This document shows, in pieces, positions 18,181 through 26,062 of a DNA stretch of 64,000 bases. The stretch is from Methanococcoides orientis (GTDB taxonomy: Archaea; Halobacteriota; Methanosarcinia; Methanosarcinales; Methanosarcinaceae), in NCBI RefSeq assembly GCF_021184045.1, contig NZ_CP073710.1, positions 1,560,685-1,624,684 on the forward strand. The letters are read 5' to 3'. A model generated the notes under the pieces. The model ran no database searches. It had not been told where the DNA came from and worked only from the letters and a program-made list of their open reading frames with translations. How positions within the stretch are numbered: the stretch's first letter is position 1; each line of letters starts with the position of its first letter. The position numbers and the translations under genes are program-made.

Positions 18181-18699
18181 AAAACCACATTCTATAAAAT
18201 AAAACTATACAAATAAACTCTTTTAGTGATATATATTTATTCTTGATGCTCTAAAAGATTTGGAGATTACTTTTAGCTTGAATAACCCCATTTATTCCAG
18301 TCCAGCACACAGAAATAGAATAGCTCAGTGGTACTATCAATCAAAATAACGGTTAGTTCTACTGTTATCGATTTGTAAAAAATATCAAATTTTTCGGCGC
18401 TCGCCTTCGGCAATGTTTGCGGCACGTAGTGTCGCCGGTGGCTTTTTTACCCGTCTCCTTAGGTACACTCTTAAGGACTACGTTCCACTATTGAGACATT
18501 CATTTTTAAATTGCTCAAAATTACCTTTCAAAATCTCCATGTGAAATTGAGATTGAACTTTATTTCGAACACTTAGCTAAATGCAGTCAAATTAAAGCGC
18601 CTTGACACCAACTGATAGATCCACCAAGGATATCACCCACATTTGAAATCACTTTATATGCAATAATGCATTTTATAGCCCATCGGAGGACGAAAAATA
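18181..18699. other. 519-bp divergent intergenic region
   Basis: The left part carries the minus-strand promoter of the PIN gene: an ATATATATCAC TATA-like box around 18226-18236 and a weak GTGGTTTT site. The centre (about 18385-18450) is a GC-rich island with a hairpin and T-run, listed separately. The right part (about 18640-18699) holds the promoter of the next plus-strand gene, with TTTATATG near 18650 and a GGAGGA ribosome site at 18685-18690. No convincing coding frame is present. Confidence 0.5.
18390..18448 (+). ncRNA. Possible structured RNA: GC-rich island with hairpin and T-run
   Basis: In an AT-rich spacer this segment is unusually GC-rich. It contains the inverted repeat GCGGCAC-GTA-GTGTCGC (18419-18435; seven pairs including one G-T), a short GCC/GGC hairpin at 18436-18442-region and then TTTTTT at 18442-18447. 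A GC-rich stem followed by a T-run suggests a terminated small RNA or an intrinsic terminator. No promoter is clear, and homology to a known RNA class is not recognised. Confidence 0.3.
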
Positions 18700-19023
18700 A
18701 TGCACACAGTATATATAAAAGCAGTTAAAGATGAAAATATCTTCACCCCTTGCAATGTCAATGTTGATGCCATTAAATACATACATTGCATAGAGAACAA
18801 AGTGTTCCTATCTTTAAATCCTGAGGATGTTGGAGCCATGATTTGCATATATGCTGGAAAGGCCATCAATGGAGAAGAGCAAGTCGATAACATCGTTTCT
18901 CTTATTGCATCAGCAAAAGTGAATTCTGAAAAACACGGCATGCCTATTTTACTCGATTTTTCAGAACAGATCGATCGACCAAAAGCTACAATGATGCGAG
19001 GTCCTGTTGTTATTGTACATTGA
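18700..19023 (+). CDS. Hypothetical protein, 107 residues
   Basis: A well-supported gene: GGAGGA ribosome site 9 bases before the ATG, a TATA box about 50 bp upstream, and a strong hairpin just after the stop. The protein is soluble and probably alpha/beta, with the N-terminus MHTVYIKAVKDENIFTPCN and a central EDVGAMICIYAGKAINGEE. I recognise no family, metal site or membrane segment. It lies between the ASCH/PIN locus and a predicted exonuclease. Confidence 0.6.
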   Translation: MHTVYIKAVKDENIFTPCNVNVDAIKYIHCIENKVFLSLNPEDVGAMICIYAGKAINGEEQVDNIVSLIASAKVNSEKHGMPILLDFSEQIDRPKATMMRGPVVIVH

Positions 19024-19036
19024 AATACTAATTTTA

Positions 19037-19057
19037 AGTTGTGCCATTGGCACAACT
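19037..19057 (+). terminator. Hairpin downstream of the 107-residue gene
   Basis: A perfect 9-bp inverted repeat, AGTTGTGCC / GGCACAACT with an ATT loop, begins 13 bases after the stop codon. The following sequence is only mildly T-rich, so it may stabilise a transcript end rather than terminate on its own. Confidence 0.45.
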
Positions 19058-19113
19058 ATTCATTATCAATTTAGCTATGATCTTATCAAACAATCGATTG
19101 ATCAAAGATTTAA

Positions 19114-19773
19114 TTATGATTTATACTTTTTACTCACAATTTTATATTGGAGTTTACGATAAATATCTAGTATAGCTTCTAATTCTTGTGTTGTTCTATT
19201 TTCAATTGAATTAAAGTCCCTATTATCATACATTTCCCAAACATTTTTGCTTGAATCTTTTTCGCCTTGAATGTTCATCCTGTTCATAATTTCTTTAGCT
19301 GTTTTGGGGTAAATGTATTTTTCTTCAGGGAAAAGGAATGAGGTAACATTTGATAATTCAATATGTTTGCATTTGAAATACATGTCGTAAAGTTGATCAG
19401 GCTTGTCTATATTATAGCGAGAACTTCGGCAATATAAAGCTTGTAAATCAAACCAAGAAACCCCTATTCCACAAACTAGTAATTCTGAGGCTGGTTTTCC
19501 TAATATCCATTTTTTATCATTTTGTGATTTTTTCCACTCATTTTTAAAAAGAGTGTAAATATCTTCTAAAAGTTTCATTTCGTTGTTGTCATAGTTCCAT
19601 AACCAAAGTTGTTTGAAATTTGGCTTCTTTGAAATCTTTGAATCGTATGTTTTTGAAAAAAAAGTACCTCCAAGTAATTTATGTTTCTTTTTATTGGGAT
19701 TCACAATCAAAGACCTTCCTTCCCGTATTCTTTCTTCTTTTGGAACATAAAATTCAAGGTCAAAATATAACAT
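19114..19773 (-). CDS. Predicted DEDD-type 3'-5' exonuclease-like protein
   Basis: The 219-residue protein opens with MLYFDLEFYVP, where Asp5 and Glu7 match the DxE Exo I motif of DnaQ-like (RNase H-fold) exonucleases. A later segment, CGIGVSWFDLQAL, fits Exo II. The C-terminal RTTQELEAILDIYRKLQ resembles the last motif of RNase_H_2/Cas4-independent archaeal DEDD proteins. GAGGTG precedes the ATG by five bases. This is motif reading, not a family match, so the substrate is unknown. It lies in the AT-rich accessory region with other RNA-acting genes. Confidence 0.5.
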   Translation of the reverse strand: MLYFDLEFYVPKEERIREGRSLIVNPNKKKHKLLGGTFFSKTYDSKISKKPNFKQLWLWNYDNNEMKLLEDIYTLFKNEWKKSQNDKKWILGKPASELLVCGIGVSWFDLQALYCRSSRYNIDKPDQLYDMYFKCKHIELSNVTSFLFPEEKYIYPKTAKEIMNRMNIQGEKDSSKNVWEMYDNRDFNSIENRTTQELEAILDIYRKLQYKIVSKKYKS

Positions 19774-19906
19774 AGGACACCTCTACGATAAATAACATTA
19801 AATTTATATTTTAATTCTAAGTTGACATTATATAAAAAAATGTCGTCGTGATAAAATTTTCTCACTCAATTTAGACAGATTATGTCTCCTTTTTAAAATA
19901 TACTCA

Positions 19907-20374
19907 TTAAATATGCATAACAATCCTCTTCACATTTCTTGATTCAAAATTCAACTCCATTTCCTTTGCTTTTTTCTTCAAATAAGCTAAAGCACTCCTA
20001 TGCTTGATTCCAATCTCTCTTGCTTTTTCAAGAGTCAAATCAAGAATAAAATCATAAACTAATCTTTCATCAACAAATACCTGAGCCTGCTTCACATCTA
20101 ATTCCTGTTCATCAATGCTGTTTGCTTCCTTGCCAATGTAAACGACACTATCAGCATGAACATGTTTCCTTTCAAGAACCCCAGTACCTCCATCGAATTT
20201 ATGTTCTGGGTGTTCCACATACTGTCCAATTGTCCTCCTCAATGGTTTGAAATAATGAAATCCTTCCTTTATCCTCCCAGTTTCATAATCAATAAATGGT
20301 TCATAAACAGCCTTTTGAGGATCACTTGAAAAAGGTATGAGAGGCTTGAGGCTATCAGATGGATGATAAAGCAC
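19907..20374 (-). CDS. Hypothetical protein, possibly 5'-truncated
   Basis: The GTG at 20374 gives 155 residues (ending NFESRNVKRIVMHI). Its upstream AGTGATC is a fair ribosome site. However the same frame stays open for about 35 codons further upstream and reads like protein (GTFRSEHCCQQLTVPV) with no ATG, GTG or TTG before a TAA. That suggests a gene that has lost its start, or a non-standard start codon. The body has charged, mixed alpha/beta sequence (EHPEHKFDGGTGVLERKH). I do not recognise the family. Confidence 0.45.
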   Translation of the reverse strand: MLYHPSDSLKPLIPFSSDPQKAVYEPFIDYETGRIKEGFHYFKPLRRTIGQYVEHPEHKFDGGTGVLERKHVHADSVVYIGKEANSIDEQELDVKQAQVFVDERLVYDFILDLTLEKAREIGIKHRSALAYLKKKAKEMELNFESRNVKRIVMHI

Positions 20375-20560
20375 AATGTACAGATCACTATGTTGGACTG
20401 GAACGGTAAGTTGCTGACAACAATGCTCGCTTCTGAAAGTACCAATCTTAAGACAAAGTTATTACTAATAACATAGCAAAATTGCCCAAACACTAAAAAA
20501 ATCAATTATCAAAAAAGAAATAGACCCCCATTACAGAGGGTTTATCAATTAGTTCAGACT

Positions 20561-21346
20561 TTAGAAAGTTAGCCAATCTAAATTTGAAAAAGCTCGAGAT
20601 GCAGCATCTTTCTCAGCGCCCTTTATCTTTTTTCCAGATCCAGTGAAAATATATTTATCGCCAATACACACCTCACATATGTACGTTTTGTCATGAGCAG
20701 GACCTTCCTCCTGAACAAGTTCATAGTCTAACGAAAGTTCATTATCTTCACAGTACTTCTGCAACTTTCCCTTAGGATCTAAATACTCTATTTTATTCAA
20801 CAGGTCATCAAGATCATCATCAAGACCATTAAGACCAAAAAGATCGAGTACAAAGCTTTGTGCTGCATCAAGCCCCTTATCCTCAACTATAGCACCAATG
20901 ATAGCTTCGACAACATCTCCATATTTGCTACTAAGATCATTCCGACTATTTCCATGAATAATGAATTGATCCAAATATAATTGGTTTTCAAGTGTTTTCA
21001 AATTGTCATTCTTGACTAAGAGAGTTTTAAAATCAGTCAAAACACTCTCAATCGACTTACCAGTTTTAATTGCATGGTCATCGAATTTTGTATGCTGACA
21101 AGAATACCATGCAATTACTGCACCTAAGATTGAATCACCTAAATATTCCAATTTTTCATAATTTTCATATTTCAGACCACCATTATTTTGCATGTACAAA
21201 GCAGGAGTTATACGAACATCATCATACAATGAAGAATGTGTAAGAGCTGATATCAATAGCCTTTCATCATTGAAGTGAACTCCGAGAATGGTCTGATATT
21301 CTTCCAAAAGCGATTCAGGTACTGTGAAGTCATCATTTAGTTTCAT
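20561..21346 (-). CDS. rnc: Ribonuclease III (bacterial type)
   Basis: The 261-residue protein contains a RNase III catalytic domain (~15-180) with the signature YEKLEYLGDSILGAVI, the second acidic motif GDVVEAIIGAIVED, and a C-terminal double-stranded RNA-binding domain (~190-258, DPKGKLQKYCED ... GAEKDAASRAFSNL). All four catalytic acids appear present. RNase III cuts double-stranded RNA during rRNA and mRNA processing. It is uncommon in archaea, which suggests lateral transfer. Start ATG follows GAGGAAATAAT. It is a single-gene unit in the accessory region. Confidence 0.9.
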   Translation of the reverse strand: MKLNDDFTVPESLLEEYQTILGVHFNDERLLISALTHSSLYDDVRITPALYMQNNGGLKYENYEKLEYLGDSILGAVIAWYSCQHTKFDDHAIKTGKSIESVLTDFKTLLVKNDNLKTLENQLYLDQFIIHGNSRNDLSSKYGDVVEAIIGAIVEDKGLDAAQSFVLDLFGLNGLDDDLDDLLNKIEYLDPKGKLQKYCEDNELSLDYELVQEEGPAHDKTYICEVCIGDKYIFTGSGKKIKGAEKDAASRAFSNLDWLTF

Positions 21347-21615
21347 ATTATTTCCTCTTATATCTAAAAAATTCTTTATTCATAGATATAAAAGGACATA
21401 TGTCTGCAAAAATAAGTTATTAAAACATCTTAAGATAGAATATTGCAATTACCCCATTTTAAGATGACCTAATAGCTTACATTTAAAGCCATAGATCCTT
21501 CTAACAAAAAGAGATACTAAAAAATAATACCAATGATAGATTAAATCTGAAGTAATGTGATGTTATCATTGAATATCTCTTTCGGCAGTTTAATGTTAGA
21601 GGACATAATATAAAA

Positions 21616-21771
21616 ATGAATGCATATCTAATAGAGCTTGAAAGAGTAATCAAGCATATTATATTGGGAGATTCGACTCAAGACACAGTTGAATCTACAG
21701 AAGACATCATTAAAACCGTGAAAAGGTTTTCATCCAGCAAAGTAAATCTACAAATTAATCTAAATTGTTAA
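21616..21771 (+). CDS. Possible small protein, 51 residues
   Basis: The ATG frame encodes a hydrophilic peptide, MNAYLIELERVIKHIILGD, ending KVNLQINLNC. The only ribosome-site candidate, AGAGGA at about 21595-21600, is rather far upstream. Codon pattern and even charge distribution favour coding, but it is short and unrecognised. It lies alone in an AT-rich spacer downstream of the divergent rnc promoter. Confidence 0.35.
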   Translation: MNAYLIELERVIKHIILGDSTQDTVESTEDIIKTVKRFSSSKVNLQINLNC

Positions 21772-21803
21772 TTTCCATTTTTGAATTGCTATTTACTGCA
21801 TCA

Positions 21804-22013
21804 TTAATTCTCTATAATACACTCAGCATGATCATTCAAGGTAAATGATTTGTTAATCATTATTGTGACATAATTCAACATATTCAAATCAAATTGGATA
21901 TATATTGCTCCAGTAGCCGACAGATCAATTTTGTTAAAGGCTGAGGTTTGAATCATATCCCTCGTATCATTTTTCGGGGAGATATACAACGTACAAAAAG
22001 TGTACGCCATCAA
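21804..22013 (-). CDS. Doubtful small hypothetical protein, 69 residues
   Basis: An ATG frame encoding MAYTFCTLYISPKNDTRDMI and ending DHAECIIEN. No ribosome site is visible before the two successive ATG codons, and I recognise no family. The composition is protein-like (beta-rich, no low-complexity bias), and no better frame occupies this stretch. I list it as a weak candidate only. Confidence 0.3.
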   Translation of the reverse strand: MMAYTFCTLYISPKNDTRDMIQTSAFNKIDLSATGAIYIQFDLNMLNYVTIMINKSFTLNDHAECIIEN

Positions 22014-22131
22014 AAAGCACTTCGATTATTTATCACCCATTACTTCAAAAATTCCAAAGTCCCATAATAGAGGAAGTGTTCTTAGTTAAAGAGGATGTGA
22101 ATTAAATATTTCCAGATCATTCAGTATCAAT

Positions 22132-22410
22132 ATGGCAAAAGGAAAGAAAGATACGAGTGAATACGAATTACCCGATATTCAAAAAAGCGCTCTGGATAAT
22201 TGGATAACCTTAAACATACTCCCACAACAAATATCAAATAAAAATTACACCAGTTATGCGCTTAAACTTCTTTTTGAACAAACACCAGATGGTTTCTTCA
22301 TCACAAATAAGCAGTTTAAAGAAGCGATGGTCAGATGTGATTTCTCACCTGTAAATAAAAATAAATTAAATTGGGATTTTCGAGTTTCTATAAGATCTCC
22401 AGAGAAATGA
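22132..22410 (+). CDS. Small hypothetical protein, 92 residues
   Basis: This soluble basic protein starts MAKGKKDTSEYELPDIQ and contains NILPQQISNKNYTSYALKL and FFITNKQFKEAMV. The pattern (helical, Lys-rich N-terminus, no membrane segment) resembles small proteins from prophages and plasmids, suggesting DNA or RNA binding. I cannot name a family. It is the last gene of the AT-rich accessory region before the conserved rnhC gene. Confidence 0.5.
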   Translation: MAKGKKDTSEYELPDIQKSALDNWITLNILPQQISNKNYTSYALKLLFEQTPDGFFITNKQFKEAMVRCDFSPVNKNKLNWDFRVSIRSPEK

Positions 22411-22504
22411 TCAAAATGAGGTTATAAACCTAACATATTCTGTTCCACCATTTCAATTATCTCCAATTTGATCTTATTTGCCGTTTGGGATCTTCTTTTT
22501 TGAC

Positions 22505-23452
22505 TTAGCATCCCCATATCTCGGATGCTGTCTTGAAGTGCATTTTTGCAACTTCGTGTAACCTATCCCTGCCATACTTTTCAATGAACTTTGCACCAAC
22601 CTTCTTAACCTTATCCGATGCACCCTTTGGGAATGTTCCAATATACTTCTCGTTCATTTCCTGTATAGTCTCAAGGAAAGCTGCACGTGCAAGGATCGAT
22701 GCTGCAGCCACTGCAATTGACTGGGTTTCTGCTCTGGGTATCTGAACAGGCTTCACATCGATGTTCCATTGGCAAAGTTCATCCTCTACCATGCTGTCGT
22801 GGTATGCAAATTTGTCAATTATGATGCTATCGCCCTGCTGGTACAGGTCTCTGATCGCACTCACATGGTTTACGGTAAGCATAATGTTCAGGTTCTGAAG
22901 TTTTTCATAATATTTATTGTATGCAACTGGTTCAAGGATCTTCACGGAGAACATATCACCTGAAATTGAGCTTTTTATCTGCTTTGCAATAGAAATGTTC
23001 TGATAATCGGTCAACTGTTTGCAATCCCTAACACCGATCCCCTCAAGAATTGATTCAATTTCCGGAGTGGTCTTTACTGCAGCTACCACAAGAGGACCAA
23101 AGAAATCACCCTTACCTGATTCATCAGAGCCAATTACACCGTGTCCATTTGTAACAGGCAAGTCTATAGATGATGTTAACTTTTCTTCGGGAATTGAAAT
23201 GTTCTTATTATTAGGTGAAGGTACTACACCTTCTATTAGTGCAATACGTATTTCTTCTGCTTCAGGTGATGTGCCTAACTGGGATAGATCAACTTTAATT
23301 CCCTTCTTTCCATCGTATATTCTTATTACGCGGGAAAACTGTTTCTTTGATACGCTGAACTGAATACCGAAATTGATTTCCTTTGGCGTGTCCACTTCAA
23401 ACCCTGGAATCAGGATAGATCTTATCTCATTGTACTTGTCAGTTATTTTCAT
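22505..23452 (-). CDS. rnhC: Ribonuclease HIII
   Basis: I start at the ATG at 23452 (315 residues, MKITDKYNEIRS) because AAGGGG lies 6 bases upstream; the longer frame adds a hydrophobic leader with no ribosome site. An N-terminal substrate-binding domain (DUF3378-like, ~1-95) precedes the RNase H core with the HIII signature GSDESGKGDFFGPLVVAA, then IDKFAYHD and AVAAASILARAAFL. The enzyme removes RNA from RNA-DNA hybrids. Archaea usually use RNase HII, so an HIII enzyme is less common and probably acquired. It may be the organism's accessory RNase H. Confidence 0.9.
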   Translation of the reverse strand: MKITDKYNEIRSILIPGFEVDTPKEINFGIQFSVSKKQFSRVIRIYDGKKGIKVDLSQLGTSPEAEEIRIALIEGVVPSPNNKNISIPEEKLTSSIDLPVTNGHGVIGSDESGKGDFFGPLVVAAVKTTPEIESILEGIGVRDCKQLTDYQNISIAKQIKSSISGDMFSVKILEPVAYNKYYEKLQNLNIMLTVNHVSAIRDLYQQGDSIIIDKFAYHDSMVEDELCQWNIDVKPVQIPRAETQSIAVAAASILARAAFLETIQEMNEKYIGTFPKGASDKVKKVGAKFIEKYGRDRLHEVAKMHFKTASEIWGC

Positions 23453-23691
23453 CTGATTCCCCTTATTACCCTTATCATTATTTCGGTTCTGTAGAAAATC
23501 TATCAAAATCACCATCAACAGGTGAATATAGGAAATAAGCATCAATATCTGCCATACATTTTGAATTATTGTTAACTTAAATTCTCATCCAAATTTTGAG
23601 GAATTCTACAAAACCAAAATTAGACCCGATTTTAATTAACTACATTATGGTAAAAATAGAAACCAATGACTGGTTAGTCTTGTAATAATAA

Positions 23692-23766
23692 TGGAGCCTC
23701 GGGTGGGATTTGAACCCACGACCTCGTCCTTACCAAGGACGCACTATACCCCTAAGCCACCGAGGC
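23692..23766 (-). tRNA. tRNA-Thr (anticodon GGT)
   Basis: The minus strand folds into a normal cloverleaf. The acceptor stem is GCCTCGG/CCGAGGC, the anticodon stem CGTCC/GGACG encloses the loop TTGGTAA (anticodon GGT), the T-arm loop reads GGTTCAAATCC, and the 3' CCA is encoded. The discriminator is T, as usual for archaeal tRNA-Thr. No intron is seen. Confidence 0.95.
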
Positions 23767-23837
23767 ACCTTCGTAAAATGGGGGTTGTGATGTGGTTCCC
23801 AGATACACAGAATCAATTATGAACCTTTCGGTCGGGT

Positions 23838-24359
23838 TTATAAATTCCAGCGCTCATCCACCGGGAACTTCTCATTTATCCACATGAGAGTACTATTATC
23901 GTGTACTATGCGATATGACCTTGAAAGTGCTTTACTGCTGTCGAAAAGCGGCTCATCTTCGGTTATTTCGATGTTGTCGAAGTCACGGCGGGTCTCGATG
24001 CCGCTGTTTCTGAGGATCTTGCCGATGGGGATATCCGCGCGCATGAGGTCCTGACGGATGTCATCGGGCATACGCTCGATGGGGGACAGGGATAGTGCCC
24101 TGACGAAGGGCTGGTCGCCTGCTAAGAGTGTCACAAGGCGGTAGTTAACGTCAGACCCTACGGCAATGTCGAGCAGAGATGCTGTTTCCTCGTCTGCCTG
24201 TACGAGATGCTGTGCTTCAGTGACCACAGAGACGTCCTTACGGGTCATTATCTCGAGTAGGAATGTTACAGACCCATCGGTACCTGCACATACCCTCAGG
24301 CACGTCGGTATGTCGAAGGACTTCAGTGCCTTAAGGAATTCCTTATTAACGAATGTCAC
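23838..24359 (-). CDS. Chorismate pyruvate-lyase-like protein (DUF98)
   Basis: The 173-residue protein fits the DUF98/UbiC-like fold: GSVTFLLEIMT, then YRLVTLLAGDQPFVRALSLS (lyase core with Arg) and PIGKILRNSGIETRRDF. Relatives in mycobacteria and cyanobacteria convert chorismate to 4-hydroxybenzoate and pyruvate. In methanogens the product's use is uncertain; a link to aromatic cofactors such as methanopterin or methanophenazine is possible but inferred. The gene lies 30 bp downstream of a DUF5611-like gene on the same strand, and the two may be co-transcribed. Confidence 0.75.
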   Translation of the reverse strand: MTFVNKEFLKALKSFDIPTCLRVCAGTDGSVTFLLEIMTRKDVSVVTEAQHLVQADEETASLLDIAVGSDVNYRLVTLLAGDQPFVRALSLSPIERMPDDIRQDLMRADIPIGKILRNSGIETRRDFDNIEITEDEPLFDSSKALSRSYRIVHDNSTLMWINEKFPVDERWNL

Positions 24360-24389
24360 AGATGATCAATATCCCCTGGATTAAAAGTC

Positions 24390-24701
24390 TTACTTGGATA
24401 CTGCCTTCTTGGCCTGCTTAAGACGTTCCTTGGCGGTGTAGCCTGTTGCCAGCTGAAGGAAGTCCCTGAAGCGCTTGTTGGTGTCAAGGATCATCTCGTC
24501 ATCGCCGAGAGTAGCATCTGTTACAGTATCTACTACCAGCTTCTTGCCGTCCATCCAGACTGACAGTTCTGTCATCACGCCATAAGAAACTAAAAGCTTG
24601 TCACCCTCGCGTTTGATCTCGCTTGGGAAGCATTTTCCAATTTCTTCATAGATTCTTTCGATGTCCGGGGAAAAACCACGTTTTAATTTGTATTCCTGCA
24701 T
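24390..24701 (-). CDS. Conserved methanogen protein, DUF5611-like
   Basis: I start at the ATG at 24701 (103 residues, MQEYKLKRGFSPD). The 113-residue alternative at 24731 also lacks a ribosome site; the mRNA may be leaderless. The protein is soluble, with one alpha/beta region and the motif LVVDTVTDATLGDDEMILDTN, then a basic C-terminal helix (AKERLKQAKKAVSK). It matches a short family conserved in Methanosarcinales, with unknown function. It precedes the DUF98 gene. Confidence 0.6.
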   Translation of the reverse strand: MQEYKLKRGFSPDIERIYEEIGKCFPSEIKREGDKLLVSYGVMTELSVWMDGKKLVVDTVTDATLGDDEMILDTNKRFRDFLQLATGYTAKERLKQAKKAVSK

Positions 24702-24795
24702 TGCTATCGTATTACAGATAGCTATTAACACGAATAAATATTCCGGTATAGCAGGTCATTTGAGAAGCTTTTGTTTTTGGGCTACATTGAGAAGT

Positions 24796-25494
24796 TCAGT
24801 TATTCTCAAGAACCAGTTTTCCACCATCTCCTACAAGCCTGACCTTTTGCACCTTTTCAAGTAACATCTCACCAAGCTTTCTGACCTCATCCCATTGCGG
24901 AGTTGGCATATCATGCCCCTTGAAAGGCAGGTCGAAATCAGGATTGCTCATGAACTGGTATAGCATGACCTCTGATGCTTCCTCTATATCCGGCAGGATA
25001 CGAGCCACTGTATCGGCATTGATGAACTCCGGTATTACCCTTATCCAGACCCTCAGCCATTTTTGCTTTGCAATATCCAGAGATTCACGCAGCAAAGCGA
25101 CATATTTGGTACTGCGCTCCTCTGACATACCTGTAAGCTCCATGACAGCAGGAATATCATCAAGAGGTGCCTTTATCTCAATAACAAAACCTTTGACGAA
25201 CGGAAGAGCCTTCTCAAGGACATCCGGCTTCATGCCATTGGATTTGAGCAGTATGCTTTTGCCAGCAGCATGGAGTTCTTCCATCAGGGGAAGCAGGTCC
25301 TTCTGGAGGGTTGGTTCCGCACCCCCCAGATAAACATCTTTACTTTCAGATCTCTTTGCAAGGTCCACAACATCCTCAATGGAATATTCCTCCTTGGGCT
25401 GTCGTATGTGCACACAATACGGGCATTTCATGTTGCATCCGGCAAATTCCACACGTATCTGCCCCGTATTATCAGATAGGTTTATCAGTCTCAT
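24796..25494 (-). CDS. Radical SAM protein (PflA-like)
   Basis: The 232-residue protein has the CxxxCxxC cluster motif CNMKCPYC at about residues 20-27, followed by the SAM-binding GGAEPTLQ segment and a TIM-barrel. It resembles pyruvate formate-lyase activating enzymes and other short radical SAM proteins of methanogens. There is no obvious partner gene next to it. The substrate cannot be inferred; it lies within a stretch rich in radical SAM genes (NifB, QueE). Start ATG is clear and opens the core fold directly. Confidence 0.85.
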   Translation of the reverse strand: MRLINLSDNTGQIRVEFAGCNMKCPYCVHIRQPKEEYSIEDVVDLAKRSESKDVYLGGAEPTLQKDLLPLMEELHAAGKSILLKSNGMKPDVLEKALPFVKGFVIEIKAPLDDIPAVMELTGMSEERSTKYVALLRESLDIAKQKWLRVWIRVIPEFINADTVARILPDIEEASEVMLYQFMSNPDFDLPFKGHDMPTPQWDEVRKLGEMLLEKVQKVRLVGDGGKLVLENN

Positions 25495-25691
25495 AATGAT
25501 TCATCCTGAATAATTCTATAAAGACATCGTCATCCAGACATATAATACTTTTCTGCAATACGGAACAGGAAAGACATATTGTAACTTTTCACCCACAAGT
25601 CCCCCAATTTCAAAAAAAAAGGCTGATAGGAAGCAGCGATTACTATATATGTAGAACGTACCATCAGTTCTGTCATACAAAGGTGATCACA

Positions 25692-25988
25692 ATGCCAAAA
25701 ATGCTGACAATTGAAGACCTCGAAAAAAGGAAAGAGAATAAAGAACTCGAAGAGGAATTTGGAGAAGATATCGAGGAGCTTTTCGACCTTGTAATGCCTC
25801 CAGGAACACCATCATACATCATCTATGATATTGTAGAAGAATTTGGCCTTCAGCCAGTTGAAAGAAAGATCAACGTTAATGTTGTAGAATCTGACAAAAG
25901 AGAAGTTATTGCTCTTAGAGGCAAGCTTGATGTCGTTAAAGAGGCAGAAGAGTACTTCTTCAAAGAAATGCAAGCATTCGTTGAATAA
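25692..25988 (+). CDS. Small conserved methanogen protein, 98 residues
   Basis: I place the start at the ATG at 25692, after the textbook AGGTGATCAC site; the GTG at 25683 is part of that site. The protein is acidic (LEEEFGEDIEELFDLVMPP) and has a beta-alpha C-terminal half (INVNVVESDKREVIALRGK). No catalytic motif is apparent. It stands alone, with a TATA-like sequence CTATATATG at 25643-25651 and a strong hairpin after the stop. I know of no function. Confidence 0.7.
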   Translation: MPKMLTIEDLEKRKENKELEEEFGEDIEELFDLVMPPGTPSYIIYDIVEEFGLQPVERKINVNVVESDKREVIALRGKLDVVKEAEEYFFKEMQAFVE

Positions 25989-26009
25989 TACAGATATTTT
26001 AAAAAAAGA

Positions 26010-26035
26010 GAACCTGTTGAATTGATAACAGGTTC
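26010..26035. terminator. Bidirectional hairpin between convergent genes
   Basis: A perfect 9-bp inverted repeat, GAACCTGTT / AACAGGTTC with an 8-base loop, sits in the 74-bp gap between convergent genes. A run of A precedes it and T-rich sequence follows, so it can end transcripts from both sides. Confidence 0.6.
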
Positions 26036-26062
26036 ATTTCACATTTTCTGACCATATTCTGG

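Noticed and set aside
20269-20505. A 78-residue hydrophobic minus-strand frame resembling a membrane protein
   Set aside because: It overlaps the 155-residue gene in another frame, has no ribosome site, and the coding-like character lies in the other frame.
14100-22500. Insertion sequence or integrated element boundaries
   Set aside because: I looked for transposase or integrase frames and long flanking repeats and found none; the accessory nature rests on composition and gene content only.
23692-23766. tRNA-Thr as an integration site for the accessory region
   Set aside because: The tRNA is complete, but rnhC lies between it and the accessory genes, and I find no second partial tRNA copy in the window.
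25645-25652. A possible riboswitch or leader RNA upstream of the 98-residue gene
   Set aside because: Only a TATA-like sequence and a short leader are visible; no conserved stem pattern could be recognised by eye.
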